Assembly: GCA_937894825.1 (NCBI GenBank)
Contig: CALCQT010000371.1
Location: 1-16,563, forward strand
Origin: an uncultured Anaerolineaceae bacterium
Lineage (GTDB): Bacteria; Chloroflexota; Anaerolineae; Anaerolineales; Anaerolineaceae
DNA length: 16,563 nt
Direction of reading: 5' to 3'
In this document: positions 1 to 6,204 of the stretch, piece after piece
Layout: each line of letters opens with the position of its first letter
Position numbering within the stretch: the first letter of the stretch is position 1
Translations under genes and position numbers: made by a program
Notes under the pieces: generated by a model
What the model was told of the DNA's origin: nothing
The model's database searches: none
Seen by the model: only the letters and a program-made list of their open reading frames with translations

Positions 1-327
1 GGAAAGTTGATCCCGGCGGATGCGATCGTGGATGAAATGCTCCATCAAATTATCGACGATCTCCCTTATGAAAAAGGTGATGAAGTGGCTGTGCTGGTGA
101 ACGGGCTGGGCGCGACGCCGCTGGAAGAACAGTATGTCATGTTCCGCCGGATTAATCAGGTCCTTTCCGAAAAAGAGATTAAGATTTTCCATACTTATGT
201 CGGCGAGTATGCCACTTCCATGGAGATGGCCGGCGCGTCCATTTCGTTGCTGAAACTGGATGACGAGCTGAAAGAATTGTTGGCTGCGCCGGCGGATACG
301 CCGTTTTTTAAGCAGTTTCAATATTAA
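1..327 (+). CDS. dhaK: Dihydroxyacetone kinase subunit DhaK, C-terminal part (5' end outside the window)
   Basis: The reading frame is open from base 1 and ends with TAA at 325-327, so the gene begins upstream; the TTG at position 7 is an internal codon, not a start. About 108 residues are visible. They contain the conserved DhaK C-terminal block with 'EVAVLVNGLGATPLEE', then 'YVGEYATSMEMAGAS' and 'LLKLDDEL', ending with 'PADTPFF', which is typical of the family. DhaK binds dihydroxyacetone covalently through a histidine in its N-terminal half, which is not visible here, and works in the cytoplasm with DhaL, which carries the nucleotide. The next gene is dhaL, 117-123 nt downstream depending on its start, on the same strand. 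Family identity is secure. The exact sugar (dihydroxyacetone, erythrulose or another ketose) cannot be read from this fragment. Confidence 0.93.
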   Translation, partial: GKLIPADAIVDEMLHQIIDDLPYEKGDEVAVLVNGLGATPLEEQYVMFRRINQVLSEKEIKIFHTYVGEYATSMEMAGASISLLKLDDELKELLAAPADTPFFKQFQY

Positions 328-356
328 AATTGGGACATTGAACGACAAATAGAATT

Positions 357-410
357 TATCTACAGGGCGCGGTAGACTGCGCAATGCGCTCCCACTGCGC
401 CCTGTAGATA
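357..410 (+). repeat. Perfect 14-bp inverted repeat between dhaK and dhaL, with a nested palindrome in the loop
   Basis: Arm TATCTACAGGGCGC (357-370) is the exact reverse complement of 397-410. In RNA the stem extends inward with G371-U396, G372-C395 and U373-A394. The loop holds a second inverted repeat, GCGCA/TGCGC (379-383 and 385-389). No U-tract follows; the downstream bases are A-rich. It is therefore not a standard intrinsic terminator. It more likely adjusts dhaK versus dhaL mRNA stability or is a mobile or REP-like palindrome. Confidence 0.75.
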
Positions 411-450
411 TGATAAAAATCTACTATTCATAATATTTGGGGGGATGAAG

Positions 451-1089
451 ATGCTGCAGGCAAATGACCTCAAGCAATTGATACAACATTGGGCTGAAAT
501 CATGGAGCGGAATCGGGATTATCTGATCAAGCTGGACAGCGCTGTCGGCGACAGTGATCTGGGGCTGACGATGAGCGATGGTTTCGCCGCCGCAAGCAAA
601 GCGATTGCGAACCAGGATGAAACGGATATCGGAAAATTGGCCTATAATGCCGGGAAAGCCATGTCCACGGCAGTTCCTTCGACGATGGGTACTTTGATGG
701 CCTCCGGACTGATGGCCGTTGGGAAAGCGCTGAAGGGGAAGACGGAGATGGATGATCAAACGGTGGCCGAATTTTTTCAGGCCTATTTTGATGGCGTGCA
801 AAGTCGGGGAAAGGCTCAGGTCGGCGAAAAAACATTTTTGGACGGACTGTATGGCGCGGTTGAATCATTGAAAGCGGACGTTGCTGATGGAAAACTGCTG
901 TCGGATGCCGCTCCGCGCGCGGCAGTTGCGGCGCATGCGGGTTTCCTGGCGACGAAAGGGATGCTGGCGCAGCATGGCCGGGCCGGCGGTCGGGGCGAAC
1001 AATCACGTGACCTGCTGGATCCCGGCGCGGCGGTTGCGGACCTGCTGATGCAGGGTTTTGCTGAATTTGTGGCGGAAAAAACGGAATAA
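451..1089 (+). CDS. dhaL: Dihydroxyacetone kinase subunit DhaL (nucleotide-binding subunit)
   Basis: DhaL carries ATP or ADP with two magnesium ions and phosphorylates the ketose bound on DhaK. Numbering from an ATG at 445, the metal-binding motif 'LDSAVGDSDLG' gives the three aspartates D31, D36 and D38. The loop 'PSTMGT' lies near 78-83, 'SRGKAQVGEKT' follows in mid-protein, and the C-terminal 'GRAGGRGEQS...DPGA' matches the family nucleotide-lid region. Two in-frame ATGs exist, at 445 and 451. The G-rich ribosome binding site (439-444) abuts the first but stands 6 nt from the second, so 451 is preferred (212 residues, near the usual 210). Compared with E. coli DhaL the motif has Leu where His follows the last aspartate, and the glycine loop differs, so this is a divergent branch. 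No DhaM phosphoryl donor is seen, so the ATP-dependent or PEP-dependent type cannot be settled here. Confidence 0.9.
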   Translation: MLQANDLKQLIQHWAEIMERNRDYLIKLDSAVGDSDLGLTMSDGFAAASKAIANQDETDIGKLAYNAGKAMSTAVPSTMGTLMASGLMAVGKALKGKTEMDDQTVAEFFQAYFDGVQSRGKAQVGEKTFLDGLYGAVESLKADVADGKLLSDAAPRAAVAAHAGFLATKGMLAQHGRAGGRGEQSRDLLDPGAAVADLLMQGFAEFVAEKTE

Positions 1090-1093
1090 CCCC

Positions 1094-2134
1094 ATGACGA
1101 TTAAAGAAATTGCCGCACTCACCGGTGTCTCACCGGCCACAGTATCGCTGGTGCTGAATAATAAAGAAGGCGTGAGTGATGAAACCCGCAAACGGATTCA
1201 AAAGGTTGTGGAAGAATTGAATTATGCGCTTCCACAAAATCGGAAGAAGCATTTGCGCGGCAATATTCGTTTTCTCAAGTACGCCGCCCATGGGATGGTC
1301 GTTGAAGAAAATCAGGGTTTTATCGCCTCAATTATTGACCATATTGAGGTGGAGTGCCGCCGTTGTTCTTATGACCTGATTATGACCGGATGCAATCGGG
1401 AGACAGCACCTGACACATTTCGGATGGTCGCGGCGAATCCACTGGACGGCGTGATCGTGCTTGGTTCAGAAATGAACGAAGAGCAGATCCAAATGATGTA
1501 TCAAATTAAGGCGCCGATGGTGGTGATTGATAATCCGATGAGTTACGAACAGGTCGATGCGATCGTGATGGCGAATGAAGATATCGCGTTCGAGGCCGTC
1601 CATTATCTGCACGGATTGGGTCATCGTTCAATCGGATATTTTCAGAGCAGCGTGCGGGTGGCAAATTTTGAGAAACGACAGGTCGGGTTTCAGGCTGCAC
1701 TGCAGAAACTGGACTTAAAAAGTGCCGCGGTCATCCCCTTAACCCCGACCCTGCAGGGCGCGTACCGGGATATGAAAGCGGCGCTGGCACGGGAATCGGT
1801 GGTGATTCCCTCCGGAATTTTTGCCGATAACGATACGATCGCGATTGGTGCGATGAAAGCGCTTCATGAATGCGGCTACCGTATTCCCTCGGACGTCTCG
1901 ATTATCGGCGTGGATGACATCCCCTTCAGCGCGATCAGTACGCCGGCGTTGACGACGATGCGAATCTCCCGTTCTTTCATCGGGAAGTTTGCAGTTGAGA
2001 TGCTGCTGAAACGGATCCAGCATGCGGAATATCCGTTTTGTCGTATCCAAACTTCAGGACAGTTGATCGAACGGCATAGTACGGCGGTATATTCTGATCA
2101 AACGGAGATGACTTCAACGCTGACAGCCGGATAA
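1094..2134 (+). CDS. LacI-family transcriptional regulator of the dha operon
   Basis: A 346-residue protein of normal LacI/GalR length. The N-terminal helix-turn-helix 'IKEIAALTGVSPATVSLVLN' and the hinge helix region around residues 30-55 precede a periplasmic-binding-protein-like effector domain. Its late block 'ADNDTIAIGAMKAL' and 'SIIGVDDIPFS' is the typical LacI C-terminal signature. The frame is open to 1058, but the ATG at 1094 places the HTH at the very N terminus as usual, so it is chosen. This start is 4 nt after the dhaL stop with only a weak Shine-Dalgarno, which suggests translational coupling. Lying in the kinase operon, it probably senses the ketose, polyol or phosphorylated product and controls the operon. 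No operator can be assigned because the operon promoter lies outside the window. Confidence 0.92.
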   Translation: MTIKEIAALTGVSPATVSLVLNNKEGVSDETRKRIQKVVEELNYALPQNRKKHLRGNIRFLKYAAHGMVVEENQGFIASIIDHIEVECRRCSYDLIMTGCNRETAPDTFRMVAANPLDGVIVLGSEMNEEQIQMMYQIKAPMVVIDNPMSYEQVDAIVMANEDIAFEAVHYLHGLGHRSIGYFQSSVRVANFEKRQVGFQAALQKLDLKSAAVIPLTPTLQGAYRDMKAALARESVVIPSGIFADNDTIAIGAMKALHECGYRIPSDVSIIGVDDIPFSAISTPALTTMRISRSFIGKFAVEMLLKRIQHAEYPFCRIQTSGQLIERHSTAVYSDQTEMTSTLTAG

Positions 2135-2271
2135 CGGGCGTTTATACGATCTAATCGCGTACACCTTTCGCTTTTTTTTCGAGACCCCAATTATAATTAG
2201 GTTGCATTGAAAAGTGGACCGTGCTTTGCTCTATGTTTCTCATCGGCCTGCCTTAGAAACGGAGACTGCAA
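2135..2271 (+). promoter_or_regulatory. Spacer between lacI and the ABC exporter with a possible promoter
   Basis: A T8 run sits at 2172-2179 without a convincing hairpin before it. A perfect TATAAT lies at 2192-2197. No good -35 box is found 16-18 bp upstream. The stretch TATAATTAGG (2192-2201) recurs exactly at 4262-4271, where it also precedes a plus-strand gene, which supports a shared promoter module. The ribosome binding site GGAG at 2261-2264 stands 7 nt before a TTG and decides the start of the next gene. Confidence 0.4.
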
Positions 2272-4143
2272 TTGAATTCAGACACGCTTGATTCCCAACA
2301 AAATCATGAAGCTGCGCTCCTGCAAAGAATGATCTCCCGGGTTCAAGCGTTTTTTGCAGCTCTTCGAAACACTCCCGAGGCGTTTCGGTTGGTGTGGGCG
2401 GCGGGTAAATCCGCGGCAATGGTGGAAATTTTCCTGACATTGATCACGTCTTTTCTGCCGGCGGCTCAGGCTTGGGCGGGAAAATTGATCATTGATTCGG
2501 TCATGACAGCAGCTGCCCGGGAATTGGCCCCTGTCGATGGGTTGCTTTTCGTCGGCCCTTATCTTTTGCTGGAATTTGGGCTGGTTCTGATCAGCTCCGT
2601 CGTCGGCACGATGCGGACATATTTTGACAAAATTTTGCAGTATCAGCTGGTCAACCACGTAAATACGCTGATTATTCGAAAGTCGATCAGCCTGGATCTG
2701 CAGTTTTTTGAAAACCCCGAATTTTATGACACGCTGCAAAACGCCCGCCGGCAAGCGGACATCAGTGCGCTGAATATTGTCAACGCCACACTGCAAATGG
2801 GGCAGCAAACCATTACAATTTTCTCGCTGGTGGTATTGTTGTGGGATTTCAGTCCGTGGCTGGCGCTGGTAGTTTTTATTACCGCGATCCCCGCCTTCTT
2901 ATCTCAATCACAGTATGCCGAACGGGCCTTCCGGGTCGTGAATCATCGGGCGCCGGAATCAAGGCTCCTCAATTACATTGAAATGCTGCTGACGAGTAAT
3001 GAAACAGTCAAAGAAATTAAACTTTTTGGGCTTGGCGAGTCACTGCTTGGACGGTACCGCGACCTGTTCACCCGCTTTTATCAGGAAGACCGGCAAATCG
3101 CGAAGCAACGTTCTTTTGCCGGCGTCGGTTGGGGACTGGTATCCAATCTCGGTTACTATGGCAGTTATGCCTGGATCGTTATGCGCACGATCGCGGGAAT
3201 GGTGACGCTGGGGGATATGACCATGCTGCTGACGATTTTCCGTCAATCTCAGGTCTCCTTCCGGTCGCTTCTGGACAGTTTGAACCGGCTTTATGAGAGT
3301 AATCTGTTCCTGGATAACCTGATGACGTATTTGAAGCTTGAGCCGCAGATTGTTTCGCCGGCGGATGGCATTCCGGCGCCGGAAGTCATTCAAGACGGTA
3401 TTGAGTTCCGAAATGTATCGTTCCGTTATCCGGGCGCCGAGAACGATGTTTTGCGAGGCATCAATCTGCACATTCGCCCTTCCGAAAAAATCGCGCTGGT
3501 CGGGCTGAATGGAGCGGGAAAAACCACCTTGATCAAACTGGTTACGCGCCTTTATGATCCGACAGAAGGACAGATCCTGCTGGATGGCGTTGATCTGCGA
3601 GAATACAATCTCACCAGTTTACGCCAGTGCTTTGGCGTGATTTTCCAGGATTTTGTTCGCTATCAGTTTACGGTACGGGAAAACATTGCTTTTGCGCAAA
3701 TTGATGCGATGGACGATTTCGCCCGGATTCAGGATGCCGCGGACCGGGGCGGCGCAAGCGAGATGATTGCCCGGATGCCGGCAGGGTATGATACAATGTT
3801 GGGGCGCCGTTGGGAAAAAGGACTTGAATTGTCCGGCGGCGAATGGCAGAAAATTGCTCTGGCAAGGGCTTTTATGCGGAAATCTGAAGTGCTTGTGCTG
3901 GACGAACCGACTTCAGCGTTGGATGCACAGGCGGAATATGCTGTGTTTCAACGATTCGGTGCGTTGATTGAGGATCGTATCGCCATCCTGATTTCCCACC
4001 GGTTTTCGACGGTGCGCATGGCGGATCGGATTGTTGTGTTATCGGATGGACGGGTTTTGGAGATCGGCAGCCATGACGAATTGATCCTGAAAGATGGCGC
4101 TTATGCCCGGCTGTTTAATTTACAGGCGGAAGGATACCGGTAA
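2272..4143 (+). CDS. ABC exporter half-transporter, fused membrane domain and ATPase
   Basis: A 623-residue protein with an N-terminal membrane domain (hydrophobic segments about 45-70, 90-113, 180-212 and 280-320) and a C-terminal ATPase. Walker A 'GLNGAGKT' is at 411-418, the Q-loop glutamine at 459, signature 'LSGGE' at 520-524, Walker B aspartate 544 with catalytic glutamate 545, and the switch histidine 576. All catalytic parts are intact, so it should work as a homodimer, or as a heterodimer with a partner elsewhere. The signature reads LSGGEWQ rather than LSGGQRQ, a variant known to me from peptide and lantibiotic-type exporters, but no peptide precursor or modification gene is adjacent. 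The substrate is unknown. The TTG start at 2272 is chosen because GGAG stands 7 nt upstream; the first internal ATG (2329) would remove part of the cytoplasmic N terminus only. It sits alone between regulated spacers, so it is probably a single-gene unit. Confidence 0.92.
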   Translation: MNSDTLDSQQNHEAALLQRMISRVQAFFAALRNTPEAFRLVWAAGKSAAMVEIFLTLITSFLPAAQAWAGKLIIDSVMTAAARELAPVDGLLFVGPYLLLEFGLVLISSVVGTMRTYFDKILQYQLVNHVNTLIIRKSISLDLQFFENPEFYDTLQNARRQADISALNIVNATLQMGQQTITIFSLVVLLWDFSPWLALVVFITAIPAFLSQSQYAERAFRVVNHRAPESRLLNYIEMLLTSNETVKEIKLFGLGESLLGRYRDLFTRFYQEDRQIAKQRSFAGVGWGLVSNLGYYGSYAWIVMRTIAGMVTLGDMTMLLTIFRQSQVSFRSLLDSLNRLYESNLFLDNLMTYLKLEPQIVSPADGIPAPEVIQDGIEFRNVSFRYPGAENDVLRGINLHIRPSEKIALVGLNGAGKTTLIKLVTRLYDPTEGQILLDGVDLREYNLTSLRQCFGVIFQDFVRYQFTVRENIAFAQIDAMDDFARIQDAADRGGASEMIARMPAGYDTMLGRRWEKGLELSGGEWQKIALARAFMRKSEVLVLDEPTSALDAQAEYAVFQRFGALIEDRIAILISHRFSTVRMADRIVVLSDGRVLEIGSHDELILKDGAYARLFNLQAEGYR

Positions 4144-4180
4144 CAAAGCGGCCTGCGTTTGGCTGCAGTTTCGTTTGCTC

Positions 4181-4214
4181 AGAATTTGGAATTCAAGGCG
4201 CCTTTCCAAATTCT
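4181..4214. repeat. Nested hairpin after the ABC exporter
   Basis: Arms AGAATTTGGA (4181-4190) and TCCAAATTCT (4205-4214) are perfectly complementary, and the loop contains the self-complementary AAGGCGCCTT (4195-4204). It starts 37 nt after the exporter stop codon. There is no T-run on the 3' side in either direction. It could serve as an mRNA 3'-end stabiliser or a factor-dependent termination site. The architecture matches the dhaK-dhaL hairpin. Confidence 0.65.
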
Positions 4215-4261
4215 AAATGATGGAATCACGGTTCAGTATTCCATAAAATGATAAAAGAACG

Positions 4262-4267
4262 TATAAT
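4262..4267 (+). promoter_or_regulatory. Putative -10 box (TATAAT) of the leader transcript
   Basis: A perfect TATAAT embedded in TATAATTAGG, repeated at 2192-2201. Beyond the 10-mer, the two sites also share GCA and TGA at the same offsets (16 of 19 positions in total). The best -35 candidate, around 4238-4244, is weak and lies within the ATGGAAT/ATTCCAT inverted repeat, which could be an operator for a regulator or an activator site. Transcription from here would give a leader of about 250 nt before the glycosyltransferase. Confidence 0.4.
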
Positions 4268-4276
4268 TAGGACGCA

Positions 4277-4459
4277 ATGATACGATTAAGTGGGGGAACA
4301 TCTTTTATTTTCTGGAATAGTTCAATGTACCCAAAAATTGTGTCGGAAGCTGTCCGGATCTTTTTTTTCATAAACGATGTGAAAAAGAATAAAAAATGGG
4401 CGCATGTTGTTGGCCCGCTATGTTTATTTGTGAATAAAAAAATACTTTTGGCGGAATGA
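4277..4459 (+). other. Doubtful 60-codon ORF inside the leader
   Basis: An ATG at 4277 follows AGGA (4269-4272) by 4 nt, and the TGA at 4457-4459 meets the first base of the terminator stem. The peptide (starting MIRLSGG) is Phe-, Ile- and Lys-rich and resembles no family I know, and its base composition is that of the AT-rich spacer. If the TATAAT at 4262 is used, the transcript would start almost at this ATG. It may be a small gene with its own terminator, a leader peptide, or chance. I list it only because promoter, Shine-Dalgarno and terminator line up. Confidence 0.2.
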
Positions 4460-4488
4460 ATGCTTTACTTGTTAAGGCATTTTTTTTT
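4459..4488 (+). terminator. Intrinsic terminator or attenuator just upstream of the glycosyltransferase
   Basis: Stem AATGCTTTA (4459-4467) pairs with TAAGGCATT (4473-4481), with one U-G wobble and a 5-nt loop, and runs directly into nine T (4480-4488). It is a good rho-independent terminator shape on the plus strand. It lies only 35 nt before the ATG at 4524, so any transcript entering from upstream must read through it to express the glycosyltransferase. Confidence 0.7.
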
Positions 4489-4523
4489 GGGAAAAAATTG
4501 AAGATGGCAGGATATAACAAACC

Positions 4524-6104
4524 ATGACGTTCACTCAGATCTTGGCTTTTACCCTTTCGATGATTTTTACGGTTTTGTTCTTTTTATATGGCTTTAACCA
4601 TTATTATCTGCTTTTTGCGACGCGTCGTTATAAAAAGCCGGTTTTGCCGAATAATCCGGAATATCACCCGAAAGTATCTATCCATCTGCCCGTTTATAAC
4701 GAACGGTATGTGGTTCGCAGGTTGATTGACGCAAGTGTTGCGGCGGTAGAGGCATACGGAACTGCGGATGCGAGCGTCCGTGTTTTGGATGACTCTACCG
4801 ATGATACAAAAGATCTGATTGATGAAATTGTGAGCGGGTATCAGAAAAAAGGCGTTAATATTGATGTTGTTCGCAGAGAAAAACGTACCGGATACAAAGC
4901 CGGTGCGCTGCAACATGCGCTTGAGATTTCCGAGGCGGAGTTTATCGCGATTTTTGACGCGGATTTTGTTCCGCCGGAGGATTTTCTGTTGCGGACCGTT
5001 CCCTATTTTGGCGAAGATGACACGCTGGCGATTGTGCAGAGCCGTTGGGGGCACCTGAATCGCGATTTCAATATGTTGACGAAAGCGATCGCGATTGGGA
5101 TCGATGTTCATTTTCTGATTGAACAGACCGGCCGCTATGCGGCGAATTGCTGCCAGAATTTTAACGGGACTGGCGGTGTGATCCGCAAATCAGCCATTCA
5201 GGAAGCCGGCGGTTGGCAGGCTGATACATTGGCCGAAGACCTTGATTTAAGTTATCGAATCCAGAGTCGTTGCGGATATCATGTCATATTCCTGAACGAT
5301 TTGGTGAGTCCCGCGGAAATTCCACCGACTGTCCCCAGTTTTAAACGTCAGCAGGCTCGTTGGGCTTGCGGCTCGCTGCGGACAGCCAAGAAATTGCTTC
5401 CCGAAGTGATGCGGAATAAGAATTTCAATTTTAAACAAAAGCTACAGGCCTTTATTCATCTGACCGGTTATATGCTTCATCCGTTGATGCTGGGTTCTTT
5501 CCTCCTGATCTGCTTCACAACGATCTTTAATGTTGGTAATTTCGGCTGGATTGATCCTTCGGCGTTGGAATTGGTGGGAGATTATCAGGATCTGGCGAAA
5601 GCTTCTCCCGGTGTGGTTTTGGATTATATTGGCGCGATCATTCTTTTTGTTACGATCGTGTTTTGTTCCATCGCGCCCTGGATTTCGATGATTGTTGCCT
5701 TGAAATCGCAAGGGCTGTCCGTGCGAAAAAACATTGTTAATCTGATTGTTCAATTCCTGCTTGGTTTTGGCGTCAGTCTGAGCAATACGATTGAGGCGGG
5801 AAAAGCATTGCTGACCAACCGGGTTTGGGCATTTGTCCGGACGCCGAAATACGCTGAAGTTCAGGGCGGACAAGGCTGGCAGAAGAAACGATATCAGGTA
5901 AATCTGGATTCTACCTGGGTACTTGAATTTTTGCTGGTGGTTTTGGGATGTACCGCAATTTATTTCTGTATCCGATACAAAAACCTGATTTCTTTGGGAC
6001 TTCTGATTCTCTATACCGTCGCTTTCTTTTTCGTTTTTGCACTATCCTGGAAGCAAAGTATCAAAGTAAAAAAGAGCCTGGTTTTGAAAGAATCTGAAGT
6101 ATAA
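4524..6104 (+). CDS. Membrane-bound processive glycosyltransferase, GT2 family (cellulose-synthase/CslA-like)
   Basis: A 526-residue protein that should polymerise or extend a beta-linked glycan at the cytoplasmic membrane from a nucleotide sugar. It has one N-terminal membrane helix (about 5-30), a cytoplasmic GT-A domain, then C-terminal helices (about 308-335, 365-392, 403-420, 464-483 and 487-507). The D,D,D,QxxRW set is complete: 'LDDSTDD' at 88-94, 'DAD' at 145-147, 'TLAEDL' with D239, and 'QQARW' at 276-280. No C-terminal PilZ domain is present, so direct c-di-GMP control of the BcsA type is not expected. Neighbours are not related cellulose or exopolysaccharide genes, so the product (glucan, mannan or other) is open. 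The start ATG at 4524 follows AGGA (4509-4512) by 11 nt. Expression is probably influenced by the terminator immediately upstream. Confidence 0.92.
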   Translation: MTFTQILAFTLSMIFTVLFFLYGFNHYYLLFATRRYKKPVLPNNPEYHPKVSIHLPVYNERYVVRRLIDASVAAVEAYGTADASVRVLDDSTDDTKDLIDEIVSGYQKKGVNIDVVRREKRTGYKAGALQHALEISEAEFIAIFDADFVPPEDFLLRTVPYFGEDDTLAIVQSRWGHLNRDFNMLTKAIAIGIDVHFLIEQTGRYAANCCQNFNGTGGVIRKSAIQEAGGWQADTLAEDLDLSYRIQSRCGYHVIFLNDLVSPAEIPPTVPSFKRQQARWACGSLRTAKKLLPEVMRNKNFNFKQKLQAFIHLTGYMLHPLMLGSFLLICFTTIFNVGNFGWIDPSALELVGDYQDLAKASPGVVLDYIGAIILFVTIVFCSIAPWISMIVALKSQGLSVRKNIVNLIVQFLLGFGVSLSNTIEAGKALLTNRVWAFVRTPKYAEVQGGQGWQKKRYQVNLDSTWVLEFLLVVLGCTAIYFCIRYKNLISLGLLILYTVAFFFVFALSWKQSIKVKKSLVLKESEV

Positions 6105-6119
6105 AAGAATAATCATAGT

Positions 6120-6154
6120 TCACCTGATCCTGCGATTTACACAGGGTCAGATGA
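6120..6154. terminator. Hairpin between convergent genes, probable bidirectional terminator
   Basis: TCACCTGATCCTG (6120-6132) pairs with CAGGGTCAGATGA (6142-6154), with one mismatch and one wobble, around a 9-nt loop. On the plus strand it is followed by ATTTTCTGTTT, a moderate U-rich tail. It lies between the ends of the plus-strand glycosyltransferase (6104) and the minus-strand peptidase gene (6205), the usual place for a shared terminator. The tail in the minus direction is poor. Confidence 0.6.
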
Positions 6155-6204
6155 ATTTTCTGTTTCCGAGATCTTTTGTAAAAGAAATCTGGCAATCCCG
6201 AGGA

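Larger units (their letters stand above)
4144..4523 (+). other. AT-rich 380-nt intergenic region before the glycosyltransferase
   Basis: In order it holds: a nested hairpin (4181-4214); a second inverted repeat ATGGAAT/ATTCCAT (4220-4226 and 4238-4244); a TATAAT box (4262-4267); an unconvincing 60-codon ORF (4277-4459); a weak hairpin CGGA/TCCG followed by T8 (4344-4368); a GGGC/GCCC hairpin (4398-4416); TTTATT/AATAAA (4423-4438); and a good intrinsic terminator (4459-4488) 35 nt before the next start codon. This looks like a long 5' leader or a small independent transcript. No known riboswitch class was recognised by eye. Confidence 0.55.

Noticed and set aside
527..1006. 159-codon minus-strand ORF inside dhaL
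   Set aside because: Pro/Arg/Ser-rich, antisense to a well-conserved gene, no start signals.
2157..2180. Possible terminator before the T8 run after the dha-operon lacI
   Set aside because: Only a 3-bp GCG/CGC stem can be drawn, not enough for an intrinsic terminator.
2197..2204. TTAGGTT resembling an iron-box half-site before the ABC exporter
   Set aside because: Only one half is present, with no matching CTAA half; better explained as part of the repeated TATAATTAGG motif.
2278..2808. 176-codon minus-strand ORF
   Set aside because: Antisense to the membrane domain of the ABC exporter; arginine/glutamine-rich composition typical of a reverse-frame shadow.
4344..4368. CGGA/TCCG hairpin followed by T8 in the glycosyltransferase leader
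   Set aside because: The stem has only 4-5 pairs, too weak to call a terminator; kept only as part of the leader description.
4584..5111. 175-codon minus-strand ORF
   Set aside because: Antisense to the glycosyltransferase catalytic domain; no recognisable motif.
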